A stretch of 64,000 bases of DNA from Sweltsa coloradensis (Eukaryota; Arthropoda; Insecta; Plecoptera; Chloroperlidae): positions 930,001-994,000 of the forward strand of contig JAMZAV010000158.1 in assembly GCA_024449915.1 (NCBI GenBank), read 5' to 3'. Numbering within the stretch: position 1 is the first letter of the stretch; each line of letters begins with the position of its first letter. A program made the position numbers and the translations under genes. The notes under the pieces were generated by a model, which did not search any database, was not told the origin of the DNA, and worked only from the letters and a program-made list of their open reading frames with translations. Of this stretch, positions 45,791 to 56,917 are shown piece after piece.

Positions 45791-48569
45791 AATTCTTATT
45801 TTTTTTTAAACGTATTCATAGATAACCGAAAAGTATAAGAAAGTGATGTTAAGATGTAGTGAGGAAAGTTTCCTTTATTTTTCATGATAACAATTAGTAG
45901 AGTAGAGATAATATTATTGTCTTGAATATAAAGTAAACCCGTTTGTTCCAGGTACTTTGTTAAATTAGCATGATCCCCTCAAACATCACGAGCGAACAAC
46001 GCGCTGATCAAACAACAAGTCAGCGCGATCTATTACTATACGACCAATGATCTAAGGTCGTTGAAACAAGCGACTAGGTAACCTTACAACGTGTGAAATA
46101 TAATAAGGCGCGATCTCTGCTGCTCTAAGTGATTGCGACAAGCTGCAAGAAGTGAGTTTACGGCCTGGCAACGCTACCCTGACGGCAGCAGTATTGCCAA
46201 CGTCAGGCGATAATTATGTGCGGATGTTTTTATTGTTGGACTTTATGTAACTCCTAATCAAATACGTGAGTGCATGTGTTTAGCCTTCAGGATCCGCAGC
46301 TTATTGTTAAGGCGCCTCGTCTGCCCTTGGAAGGTTCTCCTCAAGGTCTATGCCAAGGGTCACAGGTCATCGGTGTGACCAAACCTCGTGTTATTTCTTG
46401 AAAATGTTGCCCTCACCAAAGTCTCACTTTACTGTTAGTTATGTCTCGTAAATTCCTCTGTGGTTTTATTGGCGAACCCGAAATATTCTCACCTGAAAAG
46501 TTTATTACCCTTATTTCATGGAAGTAGGAAATGCGTTCACTGGCGAACCACTCTTCCTGATGGCTGTTATCAATCCCCCTGGTCACGGAGAAATGCTGGT
46601 TTTTATTACAGAGTGGTATGGTCACAATATCGGTAGCACTCGCACACAAGTGGATATCTACGTTCACACTACGTGTTCGAGAGATAAACGCCAGAAATTA
46701 TCATTTCGACTTTTAATACTCATCATCGTAGAGGCCTATTATCTAATCACTTTTCCAATGCCTGTTGATAGACGCTACCTATAATATTCTCCAATACATT
46801 CATATAATCAGTATGTTTTCACAATGAATCCAATTATAGTATGTTTATGAAAATACATAAAAATGTATAATCATTGATTCTACTTTTTAAAATCATTCAA
46901 TCCAATGCAATATTACATTCAAAAAGCGTTAAGAGTTAATTGAATTGAAATACCAAGTGCTCTCCCAATGTGGCCGATTGAAGCTTGTTTTTTGCTATCA
47001 CAAATAAAGTTATTTTAATAACAATTAATTTATAGTTAAAATATGTTAGTTCTTTCTAACATTATGTTGTGTATTGTAAATCTAGTGTTCCACATTTTAA
47101 GAAATACATATCTTTATCCGCTAAAATGTGTTTTTAATGTATAATATATTATATATTAGGCTGTTGCTGTTAAAACAATCACAGCAATATAATATTACGT
47201 TGACGTACATATTTTATGAACTTGCCCGTGTGTACAATGCAAACACATGTGTACACATCTAAGTATGTATGTGTTGCAAATATAAAAACATAATGAACAC
47301 ATCCTAGAAAGATAAATGCTTCTATGGATAAGACAGTCGATATTCGGACAGAGCCTAGATAAGTTTCACTATCAATGCTTTCTTCTTTGCCTGTTAGAAC
47401 TTACTTTGAATGTAACTAACATCACGACATGTGAATATTTATAACCGTTTCGAAATTAATGACAAGATTATTAATAATCTGTTTACCAAAAACTATCATT
47501 ACTTACTGAATCTAATTTTTAGAACAATATCTAACTAGTATTGGGCTTGGACATTCCTTTCCTTCCCAACTAGCCAAACACGTGATTAACATAACAAGCA
47601 TCAGTATATGTGTGCTAAGAAATGCGGACAAGAGTTAATATTTGTCAGGGTATCTCGGAATATTTGAGTTATTTGTGCACACACAAGTCGTGGTTTGTGC
47701 GTATACCCGGTGCGTGTGCACACATTGGGAGGCTTCTGGTATTGTTACGTGGACTTTGTGGGGGCGGTGCACATACAGACTCCACTTTGACAACAAAACC
47801 CGACAAATAGTCGTAAAGACGGGACACTTTTCGGCTTCCTCATTCATTGCTTAGCTACGAACAATGCGTTTTGTCTTCGGAGAGAAGCTAACTTCAGAGT
47901 ATCACGTAAGAAAGTTATGTCACATTCTATTTAGGACTTTCGGTAAGTTTATTGTTTGGCAGTCTTAACGAACCACTGTTTTTGTTTGTTGAAAACTGAT
48001 AAATTATATCATAACTAAATCAGTTAAATGATCATATTTCGTAGAAATCTACAATTATAGTCAACAGGAACGTCCCAGACCCAATCGCAGTAGTCGCTTT
48101 TATACAAAGGAAAAACACGATCAATATTTCAGTTTTGATTCTCTGTTTAGCAAATTAGAACCTTTAATAATAATATCATAAAATAATAGGTATTTTCTTA
48201 GTGTAGCAAGTTCCTTGATAAACATAAAATAATTGATAATGTTTTCATTCTATGCGAAACGAACTAAAGTTAAGTATAAAACTACAAATTACAACTGTGT
48301 GTTTTTCTGCTTGATCGATCAAACACAATGTCAGATAATACGAAGCGGTTTGTGTAACCGTATACTTACTGTGATAAGAGTGCGAGATTGTAAGTGTGGT
48401 AGGGGGCGTAATTACACAACAGATCCCTGCACAGTAGCGTAACAACGCGCTCAGCTGCTCTGTAATTGCATGTATACGGTGCTCTTGCAAAGCACTTGGT
48501 TGAGCTCTGAGCTCTTGACAAGCAAGATACCACTCCAACATCTCCAGCTTCGAGTCCTGTCAGATACCG
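45791..48569. other. Intergenic, nothing recognised
   Basis: Nearly 2.8 kb without a supported feature. Both strands are open for 60-90 codons at 46,413-46,784 and 47,622-47,854, but no motif is present. Confidence 0.45.
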
Positions 48570-48760
48570 ACAGATGTAGCTCAAGCGTATAGCGCGAGAC
48601 TCTCTTGGGAGATCACAGGTTCAAATCCCGCCACCGGCAATCCTGACTGAAGGTTTATTTCAAAGTTTACTTCGGGCGCAAGGGATATTCCCTAGCTCCA
48701 AAATATATACCTAAAGACAAAGAGGGGCATCTAGTCGTCCCTGGGAAGGTTTCCCATTAA
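48570..48760 (+). mobile_element. tRNA-derived SINE
   Basis: GATGTAGCTCAAGCGTATAG (A box), then CTTGGGAGATCACAGGTTCA and AATCCCGCC (B box GGTTCAAATCC, perfect), then CACCGGCAATCCTGACTGAA and GGTTTATTTC. The words after the head match the SINE at 45,526. The end is near GTCCCTGGGAAGG. Confidence 0.7.
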
Positions 48761-49483
48761 AAATTATATTGAATTTTTCGTCACTGATGAAAATAATTTT
48801 TATCAACACATTAAACTAATGTAGCCTACAATCCTGATGAAAACATTCACGAATAGTATATTCCGAAATCGATATAAACTAATAGATTCGTATCGGTTGT
48901 TCCAAACGAAATAGAGGAAACCTTATATCAAAAGAACCGTATTTATATTGACTTACAATTATTAGGCAAACTTTCCTCTTCCCCGGCACTAGGCAGCGTC
49001 GCATGAAAAGAACACCCTACAACTGACGTCCTTCTCTCTCTCGCATTGTTTGCCAGCGCACAGAAGCACGACTCCCAAAGTGTTTTCTGTTTGCCTAGTC
49101 AACAGGTGGGTATGTTGTTCCTAGTTTAGGGGCCTTCTTGTTGATTGTCAAACAAGGCTTGTCTGTTATTGTATTCCGCCTAGCCGGCAAACAGAAGTTG
49201 CACGAGCTGTCTGCAAACAGAGCTACCTTTCTTTCGGTACTCTGCTAATTAGGAATCAGTATGCAGTTAGAGACGACCCACTCAAACTATAGTGAGGTTA
49301 AGAACTACTTATGATATTATATGATCTTCCGCAAGCAGTTAGTTTAGCACGCCACACAAATACGTTCGATGATTTATAGCTAGCGATATGACTACCCTCA
49401 AAATACTGCTCCAATTTAAAACATTGCCTCGTCAAACTTCTAATCGAAATGCATCCGCAATCGAAGCTGTGTGAGTAGATCGT
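48761..49483. other. Intergenic, nothing recognised
   Basis: No supported feature. Short minus frame 49,298-49,507 runs into the hairpin. Confidence 0.4.
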
Positions 49484-49550
49484 TCCACTGCCTCCTAGAT
49501 ATTTCATCTAGTTTCCTCTTTACTAGCTGAAATATCTAGTAGGCAGTGGA
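49484..49550. repeat. 67-nt hairpin, pre-miRNA-like or tiny foldback
   Basis: The arm 49,484-49,512 (TCCACTGCCTCCTAGATATT, TCATCTAGT) pairs with 49,522-49,550 (ACTAGCTGAAATATCTAGT, AGGCAGTGGA) with two mismatches in 29 positions and a nine-base loop. The size and near-perfect stem are in the range of a microRNA precursor, but tiny MITE remnants look the same, and another foldback begins 36 bases away. Confidence 0.5.
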
Positions 49551-49585
49551 TTTTTCAAACCGTGAGCTCGCAGTCGCCCCCTCTT

Positions 49586-49766
49586 AAAGGGGTATTACAC
49601 TAGGGTCGCTTTACACTGGTTACAGTTTTTGGTTGGGTTTTTATGGTACTGAGCATGCGCACATTTGTTTTACAGTGAGCAGAACAAATGTGCGCATGCT
49701 CTGTACCATAAAACCCCAACCAAAAACTATAACCAGTTGGCGGCGACTCCAGTGTAATACCCCTTT
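49586..49766. mobile_element. 181-bp foldback MITE, near-perfect palindrome
   Basis: The left arm reads AAAGGGGTATTACACTAGGG, TCGCTTTACACTGGTTACAG, TTTTTGGTTGGG, TTTTTATGGTACTGAGCATG and CGCACATTTGTT. The right arm is its reverse complement with few differences, ending AGTGTAATACCCCTTT. The loop is about 15 bases (TTACAGTGAGCAG). TTAA borders the left end and occurs one base off at the right, so a TTAA target is possible. Noncoding; the 106-codon minus frame across it (49,600-49,920) is not a gene. Confidence 0.8.
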
Positions 49767-49964
49767 TAATGTAACTAACTAGTATTTTGGATGAGAATGT
49801 CCAAGGGTTAAATCTAACTTGCGAGTGTTTTAAATTCTTACATTTGTTGGTATAATCATTGAAATTGGACATCCTGGCAGATATAATATGAAGTGTGTGA
49901 AACTTTTGAGAGCTGGCCATGGATATCTAGCAAATAGGAATCACACGGAGGTTCGTGGCGTGCG

Positions 49965-50122
49965 TGGGTGAGTGAGTTATAGTGAGTTGGATGAGTTAGT
50001 AAGTGTGATTGTGTTACAGTGAGTGAGATGAATGCGTGAGTGAGAAAGTGTGAGTTAGTGTGAGTGAGTGGTGAGTGAGTGAGTGAGTGAGTGAGTGAGA
50101 TGAATGCGTGAGTGAGAAAGTG
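49965..50122. repeat. GAGT/GTGA-rich tract with an internal duplication
   Basis: Mostly GTGA and GAGT words. GTGAGTGAGATGAATGCGTG + AGTGAGAAAGTGT occurs at about 50,019-50,051 and again at 50,090-50,122, flanking a pure (GAGT)n core. Confidence 0.85.
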
Positions 50123-50249
50123 TAAGCTACTGCTTGTTGACGGGTAATGACAAGACAATGACAGAGCTCTGATCACAACGAGGTCGCGACTGACGACCGC
50201 AATTGAGTGACTCCCGAAAAGAAAGCATGCTCGCTTTGTGCCCGATCTT

Positions 50250-50350
50250 AGGACGGGACACGAGCCCCGGTCTCGAACTTCGTGCTCGCAACTCTCGATT
50301 ATATTCCCATTAGCAGAGCGCATGCAGCCAAGCCAGCCAGGCAGGCCACG
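50250..50350 (-). mobile_element. Possible tRNA-derived SINE head
   Basis: Minus strand: CTTGGCTGCATGCGCTCTGC, then CGAAGTTCGAGACCGGGGCT, a good B box in a T-arm-like setting. The A box is weak. The 96-codon plus frame (50,238-50,528) that crosses it has no motif. Confidence 0.35.
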
Positions 50351-52829
50351 GTGCTGCGCCCGTTTGATTGAATGCACGGGGCCTAATTGCAGCCCCCCAC
50401 TTTATAATCTACCGGCACCACTACCGAAAATAAGTGGCACCTCTCATCCGAGCACAATGATGGATTGTACTAACACTTTCATGCTAAACTACACATTTCA
50501 AAATGGAATATTGTTTATTTTGTTTTGATTTCATGAGCGACTTAATGACCCCGCCTCATTTCATGGTCGATTATAAATTAATTAGAACTCGTGGAATGCA
50601 CACATGAAATGTTCCTGATTGAATTTCAGTTTACATCACGAGACTAAATTAATCAATTTATGAGTAGATGTTGGCCCACTAAACACAGCGACTATTGGCA
50701 AAATACATAACGGTAACTTATTAAATAATATACATTTACTATCAATTAAATAAAGAACACGCATAAGAAATTATTTTGTGTGCTATCCATGTTCACTAAT
50801 ATTTCCTTCGGCGAGGATAGGAGAATTTTTTTTTATTAAAATATTAAAATCCAAAATAGTTATGTTATCGACTGTTTAAACTTAACGCATAACATTTTCA
50901 AGTATTTGCTCTGTAGATAGAGGATAATTAATTTGCATAGCCCAGTGTGGTCTTCTGGACGAAGCCATGCATTGCATGATGCATGTGCGGTAACGGTGTT
51001 CCTACATTCCAGAGACAGACAGACAGACCCTCGTGAGGGATATACCGTGTCACGTGACGTTGCTTAGTAGTAAGTTATTCGCTCATTAGCTCGTTAGGAC
51101 TCGTGACATGAGCACTAGAGGTTAAACTTGAGCAGTTGAGACAAATACCGACTGAATATCAATCACACGTCGGACTCGACGATATTATTATAACACAAAC
51201 TGACGAGGACTCGACCTGTCAGCCATCATCTGTTTGTCATCTCAAGAATGCTTGTTTATGGTGAGTACATATAGAAAAGAGAAAACACAACATCCCGTTG
51301 TTTAATATTGTTAAAAATTATTGAAATGTAGATGAAATCAAGCAAAAAATTTTCATCTTAGTATATAATATAACTATTTGAATAAATGCACTAATTCACC
51401 GAATAAAGTATAAAATAAACATGAAACATCGTTGTAACACTAAAACAAAAACATCAAACGAGGAGGGTATACACGTCTTCGTTTAGTTAAACTAAATAAA
51501 TAAATAATACAAACTGTATATACTCTTAATCCTCCCAGCTACTTTTTAGAATTGATGGTTATGCAAATGAATTATGGAATACTGAGGTTGATATTTGTAT
51601 TTAATTTCTCACGGTACAACTCGTGTAGGACATGAACCCTTCTTGCACAAACAATAAAACACTGCACGCAAGTTTATATTTATTTTTGTCTCGGGTTTTT
51701 ATCAATTTCACAAATTGCCGAGTCTGTATGTACGAGCCGTCCAGGTAAATCCTCCTCGTTGCCCCCCCCCCCCCCCCACTATAAACACGAACCGCAAGAG
51801 TTGTTTCTACGGTGATGTATTTGAGAGAAAGACTACATTATGATGTGTCTTTAAGGAATCCAGCCTGCTTTGTTGCACGCCTAGCTCTTGGATTAACTAA
51901 CGTACAACTGTGAGCCCGATAGATTATAAAACTAATGTTCACTGCAGGCAGAGACGAGGCTCAACGCGCCGTGACAATAAAAATTATAGGCTGGCTTCGA
52001 ACTGGCAAACTGAACAACAACAGCTTCGGAGATCGTGGTTTGCATTCATTAGGTGCGGACACGCAAGCCCGGCCGAGGAAGCAACTACAGCGCCACCGAA
52101 ACACCACACTCCAAAGTCACTGGATGCATGTACGACTTTTAGTGATCAATCATTAATTAGGCCTAATTGCTTTTTACAAAACCGGTTGCTTGTTTGCAAG
52201 TGTGGTAAATTGAATCTGAATAAAAGTCAAAGAAAGAAATTTTAAAATGTGACATTTAAAATTTTTTTTAAAATTATCAATAATTTATTTATATAACATG
52301 AGTAAGGGAATAAGAGTACTCCCACATCTATCAACATTACATTTTGTCCCTTATGATACCGGAATCTCGAAAATACGGACTGACGATTGACTGGCTATTC
52401 AACGTGTCGTTTATAATTTACTTATACGTCCTTTCAGTGCCATGACATGTGAGCACTGTCGTTTGCTCGACGTTGGCCTGCCAATCAGTTGAATTTGCCA
52501 GATGTTCGCCAGAAGTCTGTCTTAGGTGTGACTGATTTACACATGCCAGATTTGAATTCGTTCTATTTACGGTTCGATATTAGCCACATGCAATTACAAC
52601 TTATATTTCCTCCGTTTTACTAAGTCAAAAGACGAATCTCGGAATTAAATGCGTTATCAATTCAACTCTATTCTAATATACAAAAAATAAATGCTTTAAC
52701 TTGAAAACGATTCAAGCATTCATGAGCAACTTTTTTATATCTGATGAGCTCGCTTTTGCCAGAACTAACTCGAACTTTGCAAGTCGATCTTGTTAAAAAT
52801 GATATCGTTTGGTATAGTTTTATCATAAT

Positions 52830-53504
52830 TGGATAAGCTTAGCGAGCGTAGCGAGCAAAGCGAAGATTCCATTTCACTGTACTGGAGAAAAAAATCCGGA
52901 ATGTTTTTCTTTTTTCATTCTGGTTGTATTTTTGTGTGTCTGTTAACACGATTTTGGCTAAACAGATACTCCAATCGCGATGAAATTTTCTGGAGGCCTT
53001 CAAAATCTCTGAACTTAGAACTGACACGTTTTTGAGCGCAATCGAAAATTTGTTTCTCATGAAAATCGCAATTTTACGATTTGTTTTCGATTTTTTAAAA
53101 CATTTTATCGCCTTATAACGCCTACATGCTTTATCCGATTGGTATAATTTTTTCACAGAACCTTAATGTTATGAATTAATATATTCGTTTGAAATTTGAG
53201 CGCAATCGAAAAATTATTTCTCGTAAAAAACGCAATTTTACGTTGGTTTTTGTTTTTTGTTTTTGCTTTTTTAAAATTCTTCGACATTATAACACCTACA
53301 TGATTTATTTGATTGTAATGATTTTTTCACGTGTGAAATTTAAGAGGAATTAATAAATTATTTTTGATAAAAATCGTAATTTTACGATTTGTTTTCACCT
53401 ACATGTTTTATCGGATTGCAATGATTCTTTCACAGAACAACAGAAAATCTGCGTTTTGTTTTTCACTCAAACGCGCCTGAAAAAGCCCTTGCGAAGCTTC
53501 CTAG
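52830..53504 (+). mobile_element. Helentron/HINE-like element, subfamily A, copy A3
   Basis: Starts TGGATAAGCTTAGCGAGCG and ends ACGCGCCTGAAAAAGCCCTT, GCGAAGCTTCCTAG, flanked by T on both sides. Internal repeats carry CCTACATGCTTTATCCG, TTTCACAGAACC and GAGCGCAATCGAAAA. The 3' stem is damaged (GCCCT for GCGTT) and the inner inverted copy of the 5' end is missing. It forms the left arm of a large palindrome with copy A4. The 68-codon plus and 105-codon minus frames inside are not genes. Confidence 0.78.
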
Positions 53505-53521
53505 TATGTGTATGTGTCATA
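53505..53521. other. 17-bp spacer between two tail-to-tail elements
   Basis: TATGTGTATGTGTCATA is all that separates the CCTAG ends of A3 and A4. It starts and ends with the T (or its complement) that flanks all copies. Confidence 0.8.
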
Positions 53522-54155
53522 CTAGGAAGCTTCGCAAACGCTTTTTCAGGCGCGTTGCTGGATGAGCGTAATTGTTTAAAAACGAAAAAAAGCGTAAAAT
53601 TGCGATTTTCATAAGAAATAATTATTCGATTACGCTAAAATTTCACGCGAATATATTTATTCATAAAATTAAGGTTCTGTGAAAAAATTATTACAATCGG
53701 ATAAAGCATGTAGATGTTATAAGTCGAAGAAAGTTTTAAAATCGAAAAAAAATCGTAAAATTGCAAATTTCATAAGAAATAATTTTTCGGCACCACTCAA
53801 ATTTCACACGAATATATTAATTCATAAAATTGAGGTTCTGTGAAAACATCATCACATTCGCATGTATCAAATAGGTGTTATAAGTCGAAGAATTTTTTAA
53901 AAAATCGAAAAAAAATCGTAAAATTGCGATTTTCATAAGAAATAGTTTTTTGATTGCGCTCAAAAACGTGGCAGTTCTAAGTTCAAAGATTTCGAAGGTC
54001 TCCAGAAAATTTCATCGCAATTGGAGTATCGGTTTAGCCGGAATCGTGCTAACAGACAGACAAAAAAACAAAAAGAAAGAAAGAAAGAAGAAAAAAAAAC
54101 ATTCCGGATTTTTTTCTCCAGTGTAGTGAAATGGAATCTTCGCTTCGCTCATCCA
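53522..54155 (-). mobile_element. Helentron/HINE-like element, subfamily A, copy A4
   Basis: On the minus strand it starts TGGATGAGCGAAGCGAAG (54,155) and ends TACGCTCATCCAGCAACGCG, CCTGAAAAAGCGTTTGCG, AAGCTTCCTAG (53,522). Both flanks are T. The inner inverted copy and the AACGC/GCGTT stem are intact, making it the best reference copy of subfamily A. Three internal units start near 53,601, 53,762 and 53,925, about 160 bp apart. Near 54,062-54,100 a (GAAA)n stretch has expanded. Noncoding. Confidence 0.82.
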
Positions 54156-54187
54156 AATATGTGTTCTTTGTAATGTTATTATAAGTG

Positions 54188-54212
54188 AATATGATAGACG
54201 TTAAATAAACCA
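54188..54212 (+). repeat. LINE family E 3' end fragment
   Basis: GAATATGATAGACGTTAAAT followed by AAACC is the family E terminus in plus orientation (compare GAATAGGATAGACGTTAAAT on the minus strand at 28.9 kb). Confidence 0.45.
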
Positions 54213-56810
54213 ACATTAAAATATGTCTGCATTTGCATGGCAGGAAAACACGCGTAAACTTTTCAAATATCCGTTATGAAATTCAAATCAAAGTCTGTCA
54301 TTTTATCGTAAGTAAGTCATGAGCATCCATCTTGCAGTTTGTGGTGACGTTTAATCACCAACAGGTTAAAGTAAAGCAAACGGTTGAATGGCTACACGTA
54401 GGGTAATAATTTAATTGGGCTCCACCGTGCCCGTGGAGTGCGAAACTGCTGTTCAGAATGCAGTGGCGCAACTTTGACGAGCCGGTTACAATGTTAGGAC
54501 ACGCTGCCAAGATTTATCGCGCGTCCGTCCGTCAAAATGTCGACTGACAAATTAGGAAAGGTACGCATCCAGTTAGCCGCGCGCTTCCCCGTGAAGATAT
54601 GTGTTCAAGCTTGCAGGCAGCATCTGCTCCACATTCGACCTCAACTCTATACAAGGAGGGTGCAACAGAATGAATGATCTTCCGTGATAGATAATACAAG
54701 TCATGATCAGTTAGGTATTTTTTGTAATTAACATGCTCGTTTTGTGTTATAGGATCATCTTAGAAATGAGCTTGCTCTTTTTAAATTTTTCTCTCAATTC
54801 TACTCAGAAGTTTTATTTATGCATTCATTTACTCATACATGTAATGACATTGATTTTTTTGTATACATTACAATTTTACTATAACTAACAACTCATTAGG
54901 GGATATCCCCTATACATTTCAACTTATTAAATTCTCATTAAATGAAAAGTAAATCGAAATTCACACGCATGTGCAATAGGTATATATATATATATACAAT
55001 CCAAGACGGAATGTATGAACGGGTTAAAATAAGGCCGGTGCATTATCATTGTCGTGAGACTTGCTTCCTCGACGATCTTCAGGGAAAGTTAAGCACGAGG
55101 AGTAACGAGCCTTATTCAGACAAAAATGTGTTTTATTAATTTATAAAAGATAGTCATTTTACCTGAGATCATTCTCATTATTAATTTTAGTTTAAGTATA
55201 AAAAATATTTTTTGTCAATCGATTTAAATCATTCCAATTCTAATTGATTATTGATCGAACAAACCGGTGCATCGTTTTATTTCTTTAAAATACGTCTGCG
55301 GTGCCTGGTTAAACCCACAATATCGGTAATAATTCATCACGTTTTAATTGGCTGTCATTCTTTTTACTTCAACGTCAATGCTAAGTCTTCTTGATGTTTA
55401 ATGAAATCTGCAGAGTGTGAATTGGCAAAAGATCCTATCAAAGAAATGTGACAGAACTGGCCAAGCGCAGCTGTCGTCCAGGCTGCATCGATACCAAGGA
55501 ACGTACAACTTATAGTTAAAGCCTGTAAAAGAAAAGGCAAATATTCGAATAACCTTTCTCTGCTCAGCGTATAGAATCAACGATGTATGCGGTTTGCGCA
55601 AAGCTAATAAGAATATTATTCAAGAGGTTTAATTCAAGAATTTGTTTTAAATCACCCTTACCTTAAGCAATTCGAAAAAAACAGCTCACGACTTTAGCCA
55701 TTAAAAAAAAAACGGATTCTGAAACTTGTAGGCTGATACGCCGTGATTTTAGTTTAGGCCCTCCACTTATTTTTTTATTAAAATAAAAATGTTTATTTAA
55801 ATTTATTATATTCAACTAGATGCTACTTAACTTGAATGTGCACAATACAATAGATTAAAGAAACAATTTCAAAAATTATTTTTATTTTAACTTTCTTAAC
55901 ATCGGATTTCACATTGGCACACAATATTTTTATAGTAGAAAAATTGCATTTGCCCAAATAGAATCCCAATTCCTGAACATTTTCAAGTGGCTTATGGATG
56001 GGTAATCTGGTGTCTGTCTAATTGATGAGGATTTACTAAATCCTTCTATGGGCCAGTATCACACCATGTTAAACCACTGGAAGCATGCATTGCATCTGGG
56101 CCTTCACCAACCCACTTCATCCAATACCCGATACTTTGGTTCGACTATACGTAATCTTCCTATATATCATTGATGTGTTTTCCGTTACCAAGTCACTTGC
56201 TCAACTTTCTTTGAAAATATGCTAAATTAATTGAATAGTCTTCTTTGAGTTCACACCTTTCACACGTGATTCCAACAATCGTGAGTTATTTACTCGAAAT
56301 TCGGTTGAAAAAGTTTAAGACTCTGCACCTGTATAAGTATATGCTATCAGTACAGCAGGTTGTTCCAGCTGTGACAGAAAACCTCACGATTCCTTGTAAG
56401 CCTAAGCCCCGATAAAAGATCGCTCAAAGTTAGATTTGTTGGATATTGTGTCGTGTGTAATGACCCTAACTCGCTATAAAATACGCGCTCAAGTTGGACA
56501 AGTTTCATGTATAGTTGCTCCAAAGCAAGTAAGCAGATGCGCGCGGTTTCGGCGGGCCAATGAGCGACCAGTATTTTAAATCGGGGACCGCTGATTGGCT
56601 GCAATCCACCCGCCCATGACGTCAGTATCGGCTTAGTTGCTTCGGAACACATTCTATATTACATTCGTCTAACCGTATTATTTACAATATTTACCAGATC
56701 AAACTTAATGTATTTCATTTGTATTCTTTGGGGTGAGAGAAACAAGGGGGGAGGAACAAAAGAAGGGGCGGGGGGGGGGGGGCAGGATAGAAATAAAATA
56801 AACTCAAAAC

Positions 56811-56917
56811 AACAAGGATGATAGAGAATGTTTTGGTGACCCTAGGAGTCCGGGCTTGTAGCTTGCCTCATCCAAACTTTTAGTAGTTTAGATAAATACC
56901 CGGCACCTCCACCAACC
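56811..56917 (-). repeat. Dispersed family C repeat, copy C7
   Basis: Minus strand: GTTGGTGGAGGTGCCGGGTA, then CCTAGGGTCACCAAAACATT and ATCATCCTTGTTG. The later landmarks are cut off; G-rich simple sequence lies just beyond. Confidence 0.65.

Larger units (their letters stand above)
49767..52829. other. Intergenic with GAGT-rich simple sequence and a C-run
   Basis: Holds the GTGA/GAGT tract (49,965-50,122), a possible SINE (50,250-50,350) and a 16-base C-run at 51,762-51,777. The 173-codon minus frame 49,856-50,377 arises from the GAGT tract (its product is a Ser/Leu/Thr/His repeat) and is not a gene. The 111-codon plus frame 51,910-52,245 has no recognised motif. Confidence 0.5.

Noticed and set aside
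47622..47854. Three overlapping 62-70 codon frames
   Set aside because: Chance openness in a GC-richer patch; mutually exclusive and motif-free.
49856..50377. 173-codon minus frame rich in Ser, Leu, Thr and His
   Set aside because: More than half of it comes from the GAGT/GTGA simple-sequence tract; no domain outside it.
51910..52245. 111-codon plus frame
   Set aside because: No recognised motif, an overlapping second plus frame is also open, and no transcript signal is visible.
55080..55120. 5S rRNA-like word AGTTAAGCACGAG
   Set aside because: Only a dozen bases resemble 5S; no C box or flanking 5S sequence.
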